NCBI GenBank assembly: GCA_963798455.1
Contig: CAWCTD010000003.1
Coordinates: forward strand, 1,240,001-1,304,000
Length of the DNA stretch: 64,000 nucleotides
Direction of reading: 5' to 3'
From: CAWCTD01 sp963798455
Lineage (GTDB): Bacteria; Acidobacteriota; Terriglobia; Bryobacterales; Bryobacteraceae
Shown: positions 27,310 through 36,936 of the stretch, piece by piece
How the letters are laid out: each line of letters begins with the position of its first letter
How positions within the stretch are numbered: the first letter of the stretch is position 1
Translations under genes and position numbers: made by a program
Notes under the pieces: generated by a model
Database searches by the model: none
What the model saw: only the letters and a program-made list of their open reading frames with translations
What the model was told of the DNA's origin: nothing

Positions 27310-29943
27310 ATGGACCATCAACTTCAACTCCCTCTCGGCCGCGAAGGCGATTCGCGAGAAGCAGTCGTCAGGCCCATCTCAACCTCCTGGACCGACGTGA
27401 CAGACTCCAGTATCGGCCGCAGCCACCCCGACGAGTCCCAACCGGGCCTTCTAATCGAATACTGGCACATCATCCGCCGGCGCCGAGGAGTGCTCGTAGT
27501 GACTGCTCTTCTGGGGGCTGCGGCGGCCTTCCTGATTAGCGCCTCCCAGAGGCACGTGTACCAGGCGCGTGGCTCGATCGAGATCCAGGACCTCAACGAA
27601 GACTTCCTCAACATCAAGCAAGTCAATCCCGTAACCGACTCTAATTCTTTCAATCCGCTCAGTGACATCGATACGCAGATCAAGATTCTGCAAAGTGACA
27701 CCCTCTTGGAGAGGGTCCTGGCGAAACTGAGTCTGAAGGAATCTGGGGACCCGCGCATTGAGACTACTCGCGCCCCCAGCCGGAGCGCCGCTTCAGGCTT
27801 GGTTCCCGCGCCCACGAGCAGCGACGATGTTCTCGAGGCCGCCCGGCGAAGTCTGCACGTGAGCCAATCCGGCCAGACCAGAATCGTCGAAGTCCTCTAC
27901 GACTCCCCGTCTCCAAAGTTGGCGGCCGATTTTGTCAACACCCTCGTCAATGAGTACATCGACCAGAACGTCGAGGCCCGCTGGAAGATGAGTCTGCGCA
28001 CCGGCGATTGGCTCACTCGCCAACTCAGCGACATGCGATCCAAGCTGCAGAGGTCCGAGGACTCTCTGCAGCGCTATGCGCGCAAATCGGGCCTGGTTAT
28101 CACTTCGGAGAATAACAGCGTCTCGGAGGGCAGGCTTCGGCAACTCCAGGAGTCGCTCTTAAGGGCCCAGGCCGAAAGGATGGCCAGGCAGTCTCGCTAT
28201 GAAATGGCCAACAACAGCGCCCCGGAGACATTGCCGGATGTGCTGAATGACATTTCCCTGCGCGACTACCAGTCGAAGCTGGCAGAACTCCGGCGTCAGC
28301 GCGCCGAGCTGGCGATTACGTATTCGGCCGAATACAGCAAGGTAAGGAAGGTGGAAGCTCAGATTGCCAGCCTGGAATCCGATCTGCAAAGAGAGCGGGC
28401 CGCCATCATCAAACGCATAAAGAACGAGTACGACGAGGCCGTGGAAAAAGAGAAGCTCTTGGCCGCCGACTATGGAGACCAAACCGAGCGAATTAGCCAG
28501 GAAGCCGAGAAGTCGATTCAGTACAACATCCTGAAGAGGGAAGTCGACACCAACCGGCAGCTCTATGACTCCATGCTCCAGCGTGTAAAGGAGGCGAACA
28601 TCGCTTCCGCGATGCGAGCCAGCAACGTCCGCGTTGTCGATCTTGCCAGAGTGCCCAGCCGCCCGTACAAGCCAAGAACGCCGCTGAACACCGGTGTGGG
28701 TCTGCTGACCGGAGTGTTCCTCGGCATAGCGATTATCCTTACAACGGAGCGGGCTGACAGGAGCATCCGGCAGCCAGGCGATCTGAGCCTCTTTCTCCGT
28801 CTTCCCGAACTCGGTGTGATCCCATCGATTGCCACGAAGCCGCACGGACTCTCTCGTCTGATTCACACCCGACGGCCGGCGGCTTTGCCCGCTCCCGGGC
28901 AAGATCCGGCTGATAACCGCCTTCTGGCCGCGGCAAGTTCGCGCCTCGACGAGCACCTGGAAGTCGCAACCTGGCAAGAACCGCGTTCTCTCATTGCCGA
29001 GTCGTTCAGAGCAGTGCTCACCTCAATCCTTCTGTCCTCACGGAATGGCAGCAGACCGCGTACCATCGTGATTACCAGCCCAAGCCCATCGGAAGGCAAG
29101 TCCATGGTTGCGTCCAACCTGGCAATTGTCTTGGCTGCAATCGGCCACCGGGTGCTACTTATCGACGGAGACATGTGGAAGCCCGGCCTGCACAAGGTGT
29201 TCGCCGTGCCGAACGAGGGTGGCTTGACCGATTTGTTGAGCAACGCCGCCGAACCCCAGGAGCTCCTCGACAAATTAACTCATCAGACCGAGGTGCCCGG
29301 ACTCTTCATCCTGCCGAGCGGCCTCCACGTGGCCGCAACCGCCAACCTTCTGCACTCCGGCCGCGTATCAGAGGTGTTGGGCCTCGCCCGCACGATGTAT
29401 GACAGCGTGGTGATCGACAGCCCGCCCATTCTGGAGTTTTCGGACGCGCGCGTGCTCGGGCGCCATTCGGACGGCCTGATCATTGTGGCGCGGGTCGGTG
29501 CGACGACGCGGGAGGCTGTGCTCGCGGTGCGGAACAGGCTGTTGGAGGACGGCGTCCCCGTGCTTGGCACGATCCTGAATGACTGGGATCCGCGGTCCAG
29601 CCCCGACGGATATTATGGCAGCTATAAGGACTATGAAAGAGCTTATGAGAAGTACACTTCGCACGAGGACTCATCTGCGAGGCAACGCCGGTTCTGGGAG
29701 CCCGCCGCGCTGATCGAGCGCGTTCATATGCTCGCTTCGCTCAGACCGCACAACGGCAAGGCTGCGAAGCCGATGCAGCGCGCCACCACCGGCATCACGA
29801 CAACCGCAAGCGATATCAGGGGAATCGTTGAGGAACTCACACGGATCGAGGTGGGTATCAACGAGACTCTTAGTGAACTCGGCAAGCTAGGAACCCAGGA
29901 AGCGATGCCGGAGCAAACCGTGGGCCGCGAGAGCGTCGCTTGA
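27310..29943 (+). CDS. Wzc-like co-polymerase and bacterial tyrosine kinase
   Basis: 877 residues. A Wzz-type domain starts at LIEYWHIIRRRRGVLVVTAL with a transmembrane helix near residues 58-76. Long coiled coils occupy 230-430 (EYSKVRKVEAQIASLESDLQ), and a second helix lies near 458-478. The cytoplasmic BY-kinase domain has Walker A (SPSPSEGKS, about 593-601), Walker A' (LLIDGDMWKP) and Walker B (VVIDSPPI). A tyrosine cluster (GYYGSYKDYERAYEKY) sits around residue 765. Unusually, about 110 residues follow the cluster. It controls chain length and export by cycles of tyrosine phosphorylation. No matching phosphatase gene is seen in the window. Confidence 0.93.
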   Translation: MDHQLQLPLGREGDSREAVVRPISTSWTDVTDSSIGRSHPDESQPGLLIEYWHIIRRRRGVLVVTALLGAAAAFLISASQRHVYQARGSIEIQDLNEDFLNIKQVNPVTDSNSFNPLSDIDTQIKILQSDTLLERVLAKLSLKESGDPRIETTRAPSRSAASGLVPAPTSSDDVLEAARRSLHVSQSGQTRIVEVLYDSPSPKLAADFVNTLVNEYIDQNVEARWKMSLRTGDWLTRQLSDMRSKLQRSEDSLQRYARKSGLVITSENNSVSEGRLRQLQESLLRAQAERMARQSRYEMANNSAPETLPDVLNDISLRDYQSKLAELRRQRAELAITYSAEYSKVRKVEAQIASLESDLQRERAAIIKRIKNEYDEAVEKEKLLAADYGDQTERISQEAEKSIQYNILKREVDTNRQLYDSMLQRVKEANIASAMRASNVRVVDLARVPSRPYKPRTPLNTGVGLLTGVFLGIAIILTTERADRSIRQPGDLSLFLRLPELGVIPSIATKPHGLSRLIHTRRPAALPAPGQDPADNRLLAAASSRLDEHLEVATWQEPRSLIAESFRAVLTSILLSSRNGSRPRTIVITSPSPSEGKSMVASNLAIVLAAIGHRVLLIDGDMWKPGLHKVFAVPNEGGLTDLLSNAAEPQELLDKLTHQTEVPGLFILPSGLHVAATANLLHSGRVSEVLGLARTMYDSVVIDSPPILEFSDARVLGRHSDGLIIVARVGATTREAVLAVRNRLLEDGVPVLGTILNDWDPRSSPDGYYGSYKDYERAYEKYTSHEDSSARQRRFWEPAALIERVHMLASLRPHNGKAAKPMQRATTGITTTASDIRGIVEELTRIEVGINETLSELGKLGTQEAMPEQTVGRESVA

Positions 29944-29956
29944 ACGCAGGCTGTCT

Positions 29957-30523
29957 ATGTCCCCTGGCCAACTGAGTTGCCAGCAGCAAAATGCACCTGA
30001 TTTCTCACGGCTGTCCTGCCCCCATTGGCTTGTTCTGGCGCGCCGCCTCGTTTGGTATCTGAGGAGTTCGGGCATCAGGGTGACCACTCGCGAGGCTTGG
30101 CGCTTCGTCGGCCGGCACGCGCCTGCGGCTTGTAACGTAGGGAAGTCTCTTGTGCGGCCAAGAACATATGTTGAGGCGCTTGGCCTGCAACCGGGCGAAT
30201 GGATCGAGGTGAAGTCCGAGAACGAGATCCTAGGTACGCTGGACGCGGCCGGCAAATGCCGCGGCCTCGCATTCCTCCCTGAGATGCGAGCCTATTGCGG
30301 CCGGCAGTTTTACGTGTACAAGAGGCTGGAACTCATCTTCCTGGAAGAATCCAGGCAGATACGGCGCATGAAGAATACAGTTCTCTTGAAGGGCGTCTTC
30401 TGCGATGGAGTCGGCGGGATCGGCTGCGACAGATCCTGCCACTTCTACTGGCGGGAAGCCTGGTTGCGAAGAGCCGCAGTTTCTGGTTCCACAGTTTTGC
30501 GGGGTGAGGCAGAAGGCATTTAA
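29957..30523 (+). CDS. Conserved protein with Cys-rich C-terminal motif
   Basis: 188 residues. After GLQPGEWIEVKSENEILGTL comes GLAFLPEMRAYCGRQFYVYK, then MKNTVLLKGVFCDGVGGIGC followed by DRSCHFYWREAWLRR. I recognise this pattern (a small beta domain ending in CDG-x-GC-x2-C-x3-WREAWL) from uncharacterised proteins in polysaccharide or specialised-metabolism clusters. The spaced Cys residues could bind metal. It follows the kinase gene by 13 bases and is likely in the same operon. Function unknown. Confidence 0.65.
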   Translation: MSPGQLSCQQQNAPDFSRLSCPHWLVLARRLVWYLRSSGIRVTTREAWRFVGRHAPAACNVGKSLVRPRTYVEALGLQPGEWIEVKSENEILGTLDAAGKCRGLAFLPEMRAYCGRQFYVYKRLELIFLEESRQIRRMKNTVLLKGVFCDGVGGIGCDRSCHFYWREAWLRRAAVSGSTVLRGEAEGI

Positions 30524-30534
30524 ACCCACATTCG

Positions 30535-30840
30535 ATCTGCCTGGGCTCAGCAACTGTGTGCTACGAAGCCTTCGCGGCCGGCCTTCCCGTCATCACCACG
30601 CCGAGCGCGGGAAGCGTGGTGCGGGACGGTATCGACAGCTTTAGCGTTCCGATCCGCGACCCTGAAGCCGTCGTCGAGGAACTCGAACTGCTCGCGCACG
30701 ACCGCGAGATGCTTGTCTAAATGTCCACCAACGCCGCCGCGCGCTCGCGCGAGTTCACGGTCGAAAAGTACGGCGAGCGGCTGGTGGGGGCGGTCGTATC
30801 CGTAGCTCGTTCCGGCGGCCGGGTTGCTGTAGAGACAGTC
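30535..30840 (+). pseudogene. GT4 glycosyltransferase C-terminal relic
   Basis: The frame reads GSATVCYEAFAAGLPVITTP and then SAGSVVRDGIDSFSVPIRDP, the donor-binding E-x7-E region of GT4 enzymes. A TAA at 30718-30720 is followed by the same frame with SREFTVEKYGERLVGAVV. The N-terminal domain is absent. It lies directly against the intact GT4 gene at 30843. A leftover of a replaced or deleted glycosyltransferase. Confidence 0.7.
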
Positions 30841-30842
30841 CG

Positions 30843-31952
30843 ATGAAGATTCTGCATATCATCCAATGCACCAACCTGGGTGGCACGGAACAGGCCGCAC
30901 TGCTCATGACGCGGGAGTTGATGCAACGCGGGCACACGTGCCGGCTGGTCTCGCTCAACCCAATTGGCGGATTAGGGCCGCTTCTAGAGAAGGAAGGCGT
31001 GCCCGCCGTGGGTCTGAACTACAGTGGCTGGGGCGGATGGCGAAGCTTGTTGCAGATGTACCGCACCTTTCGGGCGGAGCCTGCGGACGCGTTGCTCATG
31101 TCAGGACAGAACCTGAGCGGTATGCTGGCCCTCGGTGGTCTGTGCCGCGGCAGTCGGATCCTTTTTATCCATCATTACCACACCGGGGTTAAGCCTGTTT
31201 GGAAATGGCGCCTGATCTATATGGTGGCCCGAAGGCGGTTCAGCACCGTTGCTTTCGTTTCCGACTTCATTCGCAGGGAGGCTGAGGGGATTTATCCACC
31301 ACTGAGGTCCATCAGCCGCACCGTCAGAAATCCATTTGTCCTGCCCGAGCTTCCGACCGGGGAACAAAGGGCCGCGGCGCGATCCTCGCTGGCCCTCCCA
31401 CTGGGTGTCGCAGTGGTGGGAAACGCGGGGAGGCTGATCGAAGGAAAGTGTTTCGATGTCTTTCTCCGGGTGGCGAAGTTGGTGGCGACGCAGGTGCCCG
31501 GCGCTGTTTTTCTGATCGCCGGGGACGGACCCCTTCGCGGCCGGTTGGAGGGGCTCGTCCGGGAGTTGGGTCTGGTGGAGCAGGTGCGCTGGTTGGGGTG
31601 GCAGCAGGACTTGAATACTTTTTACCGATCACTGGACGTGCTTTTGTTCGCCTCTGATTGGGACGCAGTAGGCCGAACGCCGCTAGAAGGCATCGCCAAT
31701 GGGGTGCCTGTCGTCGCTGCTGTCTCGCACGGGGGCCTAGCAGAGACTATTACTGGGCCGGAGCATGGTTTCCTGAATCGCGAACACGACGTGGCGTGGC
31801 TGGCGGACAAGGTAGTTCTCCTGTTGCGGGACCCCGAGCTAGGCCGTCGGATGGCTTTGGCGGCTAGGGTACGGCTGACGGAACAGAGTTCGCCAGAGAT
31901 GTGCGGAGACAGCCTGGAGGAGTTGCTTGGGATCCATGAAAGTCGTGCGTGA
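30843..31952 (+). CDS. GT4 glycosyltransferase
   Basis: 369 residues. The N-terminus MKILHIIQCTNLGGTEQAAL is the glycine-rich acceptor-side motif of GT-B enzymes. The C-terminal domain has VVGNAGRLIEGKCFDVFLRV, FLIAGDGPLRGRL, and SDWDAVGRTPLEGIANGVPV, where the final Glu contacts the nucleotide sugar. It probably transfers one sugar of the repeat unit from a nucleotide donor to the undecaprenyl-linked chain at the inner membrane. Specificity cannot be predicted. It follows a GT4 relic by three bases. Confidence 0.92.
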   Translation: MKILHIIQCTNLGGTEQAALLMTRELMQRGHTCRLVSLNPIGGLGPLLEKEGVPAVGLNYSGWGGWRSLLQMYRTFRAEPADALLMSGQNLSGMLALGGLCRGSRILFIHHYHTGVKPVWKWRLIYMVARRRFSTVAFVSDFIRREAEGIYPPLRSISRTVRNPFVLPELPTGEQRAAARSSLALPLGVAVVGNAGRLIEGKCFDVFLRVAKLVATQVPGAVFLIAGDGPLRGRLEGLVRELGLVEQVRWLGWQQDLNTFYRSLDVLLFASDWDAVGRTPLEGIANGVPVVAAVSHGGLAETITGPEHGFLNREHDVAWLADKVVLLLRDPELGRRMALAARVRLTEQSSPEMCGDSLEELLGIHESRA

Positions 31953-32223
31953 CAGGGTTGGTAACGGGCCCGCGAGGCGAGTCGCGGTTATTGGGGGGGA
32001 AAGGGCGACCTCCAGCTTTCAAGGCCTCCAGTACGTCATGGCGCCGACGTGCTGGGGACGACCGTTCGCTACGCCACCACCAAGTACCTCGCGATCTTTG
32101 TATCCAGTACCGTGGCTTCATCCCAAACCCTCGGCAGGCTTCCTCGGAACTCCATCGCTTTCGGTGCGCACGCACTTGCCGGTGCTGCCGGCGCGGCATC
32201 TGCAGCCGGCTCTCAACCACCAT

Positions 32224-32440
32224 GTACCTGCCAGATTGCTGACAAGGTCTACCAAACGCCCGGCGCGGGAAGCGCGGGGTTCGATGCCATTGACGGCCCC
32301 GTCATTCCGACTCGCAATGCCGAAGCCGTCGTCCAAAGTGCGAACTCCTCACGCGGGCAGCCGCTCGCGTCGATACATGGTCCTTCAGATAATTGCGCTG
32401 CCATTCGTAGCTATGGGCAGTTAGTGATGAGTGGCACAAT
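32224..32440 (+). pseudogene. Second, more decayed GT4 relic
   Basis: Translation of this stretch gives TPGAGSAGFDAIDGPVIPTR and then NAEAVVQ, which lines up with TPSAGSVVRDGIDSFSVPIR and DPEAVVE of the relic at 30535. The later AIRSYGQLVMSG lines up with FTVEKYGERLVGAV. The similarity is position by position, so I judge it homologous although weakly preserved. The remainder of 31953-32644 holds no gene. Its last 180 bases are less GC-rich and probably carry the promoter region of the next gene. Confidence 0.5.
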
Positions 32441-32644
32441 AAGAGGTGCCTATTGACCGGTACCGACCAACACGGGGATAGTCACCAACGCACGTCAAGC
32501 CCCCAAATAGTGGTGTTCCCATTAGATCATCCGGACAACCGCTGACGCATACGCCCACAACAGTAGTACGCGTGCTGACAGCTGCATTCTGCGCTCAACA
32601 GTGGAATACGACTACTTTAGATTGCGTTGCTTAACTAAGGACAC

Positions 32645-33895
32645 ATGACATACGGCGGCAGGGAGATGTACTCTGGTGCCCCAAAGGCTGCTCTGGCGAA
32701 TCGGAGGTGCACCTTTCTATCCGTGATCGGTGACGTAAATCAACCGGTCACCTGGAGCGGAACGCCCTATTATCTCCTTCTCGCAGGGCGCAAGCGCGGC
32801 TTGATTGACGAGGGGTTGAATCTTTCTGCATCCGATCCCGGGTGGGCCGCACGGCGCAGCATCTGGAATTTGAACCAGATGCTTCGAGGCAGACACTATG
32901 GTGGTTATCAATATCAACCCCACTTCCTGGAGCGCCTTTATGCGCCTATCCGCAGGAAACTTGCTGGAAATGCCGTTATCAACTGCTTCCAGATGTATGC
33001 TCCTTCGATTGTGAAGGATGACAGTATCGAGAAGTGGTTCTACATTGATATGACGCTCCAGCAACTCTTTTCCTTTTACGAAGCGGTAATCGACAGACGC
33101 ACCGCGATGGAAGCAATTGAGCGAGAATGCGAGAGCTATCATTCCGCCATGCGTGTTATGACGCTGAGTAAATGGGCGGCCAGGAGCGTCATTCGGGACT
33201 ATGGCATTCCGCCAGAGCGGGTGCATGCGGTAACTCCTGGCGCTAATCTTGATCCAAGTGCATATGCCGCATGGGAGGCAGAGACCGTGGGCGCGCGGTC
33301 ATCCGACGGTAGAGCGCTGCGGTTTTGTTGTGTTGGAAGAGGCTGGGAGCGCAAGGGCTTCGACAGGCTCTTTGAAGCATTTCACTTTGCTCGTTCACGT
33401 GGTGCGGGGTTGACGCTGAGGATCATTGGCTTGTCGCGAGGAAGCGCTCCGTTGCCCTACCGAGGCATGGAGGGCGTGGAGTGGATGGGCTTCGTTGACA
33501 AGGGAAAGGACGCTGCTTGCTTCCTTCGTGCTGTGGCCGAGTGTGATGTCGGATGCCTTTTCTCCAGGGCGGACGCCAGCCCGATAGCACTGCGGGAGTA
33601 CTGTGCGCTTGGGCTTGTCACATTCCACACCGGTGTCGGCGGAATGGGAGAGATGGTTGTGCCCGAAGCTTCTGTCTCGATTCCGGCCTCGGCAGACTCA
33701 ACGGAGATTGGCGCCCGGATGGTTGCGTTATGCAGTGACCGGGCTGCATTCCACAAGATGCGGCTTGCGGCCTGGCAGGCTCGGCATACTGCTCTGTGGG
33801 ATGCGGCAGTCTCGCAAATGCTGGATCTCTCGCGACGTGAGACTGACCGGAAGGTATCATCCTCGCAGGTTGCCCTGAGGAGGGCGAGGTGCTGA
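32645..33895 (+). CDS. GT4-type glycosyltransferase
   Basis: 416 residues. The N-terminal domain is divergent (SGTPYYLLLAGRKRGLIDEG), while the C-terminal donor domain is clear: LRFCCVGRGWERKGFDRLFE, then VEWMGFVDKG, and SRADASPIALREYCALGLVT in the position of the GT4 E-x7-E segment. A Ser or Asp replaces the first Glu. It is preceded by a long non-coding stretch and overlaps the flippase gene by 7 bases (GTG start inside its end). Acts in repeat-unit assembly. Confidence 0.85.
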   Translation: MTYGGREMYSGAPKAALANRRCTFLSVIGDVNQPVTWSGTPYYLLLAGRKRGLIDEGLNLSASDPGWAARRSIWNLNQMLRGRHYGGYQYQPHFLERLYAPIRRKLAGNAVINCFQMYAPSIVKDDSIEKWFYIDMTLQQLFSFYEAVIDRRTAMEAIERECESYHSAMRVMTLSKWAARSVIRDYGIPPERVHAVTPGANLDPSAYAAWEAETVGARSSDGRALRFCCVGRGWERKGFDRLFEAFHFARSRGAGLTLRIIGLSRGSAPLPYRGMEGVEWMGFVDKGKDAACFLRAVAECDVGCLFSRADASPIALREYCALGLVTFHTGVGGMGEMVVPEASVSIPASADSTEIGARMVALCSDRAAFHKMRLAAWQARHTALWDAAVSQMLDLSRRETDRKVSSSQVALRRARC

Positions 33896-35460
33896 AGCGT
33901 CTCCTGGGAAGTCTGGGCGCCATTTCAGTCGGGCAGCTTGTCAACGTTGGCGCTAACCTGTTGTTGGTTCCTCTCTTCTTGTCGCGCTGGAACAAGGCTG
34001 CTTATGGCGAGTGGTTGACTCTCTCGGCGTTGGTGGCGTACCTGTGTGCCATGGACCTCGGCCTGAACGCCGCAGTTGGAAACGAAATGACAGCCGCCTA
34101 CAGCCGGGGCGACGTCAAACGCTTCGCTCGTCTTCACGGCTCGGCGATGGCATACTACGTGATTCTGGCATTGAGCGTTTCACTTGTGCTCGCTATCATT
34201 TGTCTTACGCTGCCAATTGGGCAGTGGTTTGCGTTACGGTCGATTTCTCACCGTACTGCAGCAGTGGTAGTGTTGCTGCTAGGGACCAGGCTGATATGGG
34301 AACTGCCTGTAGCTCAAGTAGTGTGGACGTATCGGACTACCGGTAACCTAGCCGCCTCTCAATGGATATATAATGGCCAGGCTCTTGGGCGAGCTGCGGC
34401 GACAGCCATTGTGCTTTGGCTCGGCGGTGGTGTGCTTGCCGTGACAGTCTGGAGTTCGTGCCCACTCGTCCTGTCTGGCGCGGCCGTGTGGTGCATGCTA
34501 CGTCGATCACATCCTGAGTTGCTACCGCGCCTGAGGGAAGCGAATAGCAGTGGTCTTAAGGAACTCGTGAACCCAAGTATTCTGTTCGGCGCCATGAACT
34601 TGGCTACTGCGCTCTGTTTTCAGGCGCCGGTTCTCCTGGTTTCGGCGGTGATGGGTGGTGGAGCAGTCGCTGCCCTCGTGACTACGAGAACCTTAACCTC
34701 AGTGATCCGGCAAATGACCGGGATGCTTGCGTCAGCCGCGTGGCCGGAACTGACACGGCTCCACGCAGCTGGCGCTTCTTACATCCTTCAGGCCGCTCAC
34801 CGTCTACTCACCACAGTCATGACGGTAGTGTCCGCCGCATTCGCTGGCACTCTATGGTTCGAAGGATCCGAGGTCATTGCGGTGTGGACTCGAGGCAAGA
34901 TTGAGCCAGATCCGTGGCTGCTACGCCTCTTTCTTCTTTCACTGGTCTTGCAGGCTCCGTGGCTGGCCAGTTCTATATTCACGATTGCATGCAACCGACA
35001 CAGGAGACTGGCGGTCGCGTGCTGCGCGTCGGCAGTCGTCAGTGTGATAACAGCCGCCATTCTTCTCAAGCACATGGGGCTCGCCGCAGTGCCTGCAGGC
35101 GTTCTAATTGGCGAGGGTTTGGCCTGTTATCACTTTGTTGTACAAGACACATGTTGTGTCCTGCATTGTAGTTACTCAGCGTTTGCCCGCAGAATGTTTT
35201 TGGCTACTGCTGCGATTTTCGGAGCTGCGTACTGTGCCGGTTGGTGCGCTCACTCCTTCGCAATTGGCCCAGCACCACTCCGCTGGGTCGAAAGTGGGAT
35301 GTTAACGACCGCAGTCTGCGGCCTGGTTGCCTGGGGAACTAGTGTGGCCCACGCAGACAGACAGTTGCTGAAGAGCAGCCTTCGTACTCAACAGTTGAGC
35401 TGGGCAGGCCACAGGCTTCCTTTCGAATTAGGCAGCGGATCGGGACTAGCCTCAGAATGA
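33889..35460 (+). CDS. Wzx-type polysaccharide flippase (MOP superfamily)
   Basis: 523 residues; the GTG at 33889 overlaps the previous stop. I count 12-14 hydrophobic helices across the whole length, e.g. LVNVGANLLLVPLFLSRWNK, YYVILALSVSLVLAIICLTL and the C-terminal MFLATAAIFGAAYCAGWC. The opening SLGAISVGQLVNVGANLLLV is typical of oligosaccharide flippases. It would move undecaprenyl-linked repeat units across the inner membrane. Together with the Wzy-like protein at 38599 it defines a Wzx/Wzy pathway. Confidence 0.9.
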   Translation: MLKRLLGSLGAISVGQLVNVGANLLLVPLFLSRWNKAAYGEWLTLSALVAYLCAMDLGLNAAVGNEMTAAYSRGDVKRFARLHGSAMAYYVILALSVSLVLAIICLTLPIGQWFALRSISHRTAAVVVLLLGTRLIWELPVAQVVWTYRTTGNLAASQWIYNGQALGRAAATAIVLWLGGGVLAVTVWSSCPLVLSGAAVWCMLRRSHPELLPRLREANSSGLKELVNPSILFGAMNLATALCFQAPVLLVSAVMGGGAVAALVTTRTLTSVIRQMTGMLASAAWPELTRLHAAGASYILQAAHRLLTTVMTVVSAAFAGTLWFEGSEVIAVWTRGKIEPDPWLLRLFLLSLVLQAPWLASSIFTIACNRHRRLAVACCASAVVSVITAAILLKHMGLAAVPAGVLIGEGLACYHFVVQDTCCVLHCSYSAFARRMFLATAAIFGAAYCAGWCAHSFAIGPAPLRWVESGMLTTAVCGLVAWGTSVAHADRQLLKSSLRTQQLSWAGHRLPFELGSGSGLASE

Positions 35461-35581
35461 GTTGCAGATTTTTCCCCTTCGCGTACGCAGTGCAAGGTCA
35501 CGTCGGGCCTATTTTAGTGCCGGAGTACCGGAGGGAGGCCGCCCTGGGGGAGCCGCTTCGCACATTGGAGGAGATTCGGGG

Positions 35582-36601
35582 ATGAAGCAGGCAAGGAAAG
35601 GAAAGGTGCGTGAGGAATCGGCCGAAAGACGACCAGTGCCGAGTCTCGGGTCTACCGAGCGGGGCAGAACGGCCTCTTCTGGGCACCCAGAGGAGGCGCG
35701 TGGAGAGAAAGAGAGGACTGGCGGGCTACGTGGAGGCGGTCAGGTGTATACTGATGGCGAGCCTGGTAGCCAAAATGGCAATTCCGGTCAAGATCGAGGT
35801 GTTGCGCACTTTTTCAAAACCTTCGCTCGCAGTGTTGTACGAGGCGCCTTTTGCGTTTGCGGCCGCAATATAGCACCCCTGGTGGAGGGCAAGCGGTGCC
35901 TGGTCATTGCGCCGCACCCCGACGACGAAGTAGTGGGCTGCGGAGCCTTGATCATGCGCATGCGGGAGGCGAGGCAGCCGGTCCGCATCGTCTTTGTTAC
36001 CAGCGGGCGGCATTCCAATCGGTCCGGCGTGATGACCCCGGACGACTTGGCCGCCTGCCGGGAGGCTGAAGCGGTCAAAGCCTGCGCACAACTCGGCGTC
36101 GATGCGCAGAATGTTGTGTTCTTGCGCCACCCCGATGGCTGTGTGACAGGTCAGATGGACAAAATTGCCGCGGACCTTCAGTCGCAGATCGCGGGTTTCA
36201 GGCCCGGCAGCCTGTTCTCGCCGTTCGGGATGGACTCTCACGCCGACCATCGCAGCATTGCCATCGTCGTCGACCGGTTGGCTCGGGCGGGGACCGTTTC
36301 GTGCCCCATCTACGAATACCCGGTCTGGTTCTGGAGCTTCGGCGTCTGGCGCGGGGCCCTCTTTTCCTTTCTTAGGAAGGGCGATACCCGGTCCTTTGAC
36401 GTGCGGAGCCTACTCAGGCCGCGGACCGCAGCCGCCGCGCCCTACCGCGACCGCAAGCTGGTCGCCCTTGCCCAGCACCGCTCACAGGTCACGAACCTGA
36501 CCGGCGAGCCGGGATGGCAAATCCTGGCCCCAAGCTTCCTCCGTCATTTCTTCGGCGCGTTTGAACTGTTTTTCGAAAAAACCATACCGGATCGAACTTG
36601 A
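35582..36601 (+). CDS. PIG-L/LmbE-family deacetylase
   Basis: 339 residues from the ATG at 35582, which follows GGAGGAG by 8 bases. The first 75 residues are charged, low-complexity and not part of the domain, so a later start is possible. The deacetylase domain begins CLVIAPHPDDEVVGCGALIM, with the metal-binding HPDDE, and has the downstream SHADHR (HxxH-type) site. Members remove N-acetyl groups from amino sugars using zinc. Here it probably deacetylates a sugar of the repeat unit or its lipid-linked precursor. Confidence 0.88.
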   Translation: MKQARKGKVREESAERRPVPSLGSTERGRTASSGHPEEARGEKERTGGLRGGGQVYTDGEPGSQNGNSGQDRGVAHFFKTFARSVVRGAFCVCGRNIAPLVEGKRCLVIAPHPDDEVVGCGALIMRMREARQPVRIVFVTSGRHSNRSGVMTPDDLAACREAEAVKACAQLGVDAQNVVFLRHPDGCVTGQMDKIAADLQSQIAGFRPGSLFSPFGMDSHADHRSIAIVVDRLARAGTVSCPIYEYPVWFWSFGVWRGALFSFLRKGDTRSFDVRSLLRPRTAAAAPYRDRKLVALAQHRSQVTNLTGEPGWQILAPSFLRHFFGAFELFFEKTIPDRT

Positions 36602-36750
36602 AAACCATGTGTTGAAGGTCCGAAGCCTAATGAACAACGCAGTCTCCTGAGGGAGCCGCGTAGTGCCCCCCCTTAATGGGATCAGAGGCTTCACGGCGAC
36701 CTCGGGCGACGGACCCGTCGCAGCCGACAATCGGGAAAAGGAGTCATATC

Positions 36751-36936
36751 ATGGCTGGTCCGACATTTGATCCAGTTAAGTACTACTCGGATTATCCGAG
36801 CCGGGTCATACTCCGACCTGGGTATTCGGACCGCGCCAGTTTCAAGAGCTCGCTGTCATGGCAGTTGTTCGGATTGAATAGCGATTATGGTAGCGGTGCC
36901 GGCCCTGTTCCGCGCTGGTCTAAATGGCGGGTGTGA
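36751..36936 (+). CDS. Small hypothetical protein (61 residues)
   Basis: The ATG at 36751 follows AAAAGGAG by 7 bases, a good ribosome-binding site, and the frame ends at 36936. The sequence (MAGPTFDPVKYYSDYPSRVI; SLSWQLFGLNSDYGSG) is rich in Tyr, Ser and Pro and has no recognised domain. Its end overlaps the start of the next gene by 13 bases, so it may act as a translated leader for it. Confidence 0.5.
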   Translation: MAGPTFDPVKYYSDYPSRVILRPGYSDRASFKSSLSWQLFGLNSDYGSGAGPVPRWSKWRV

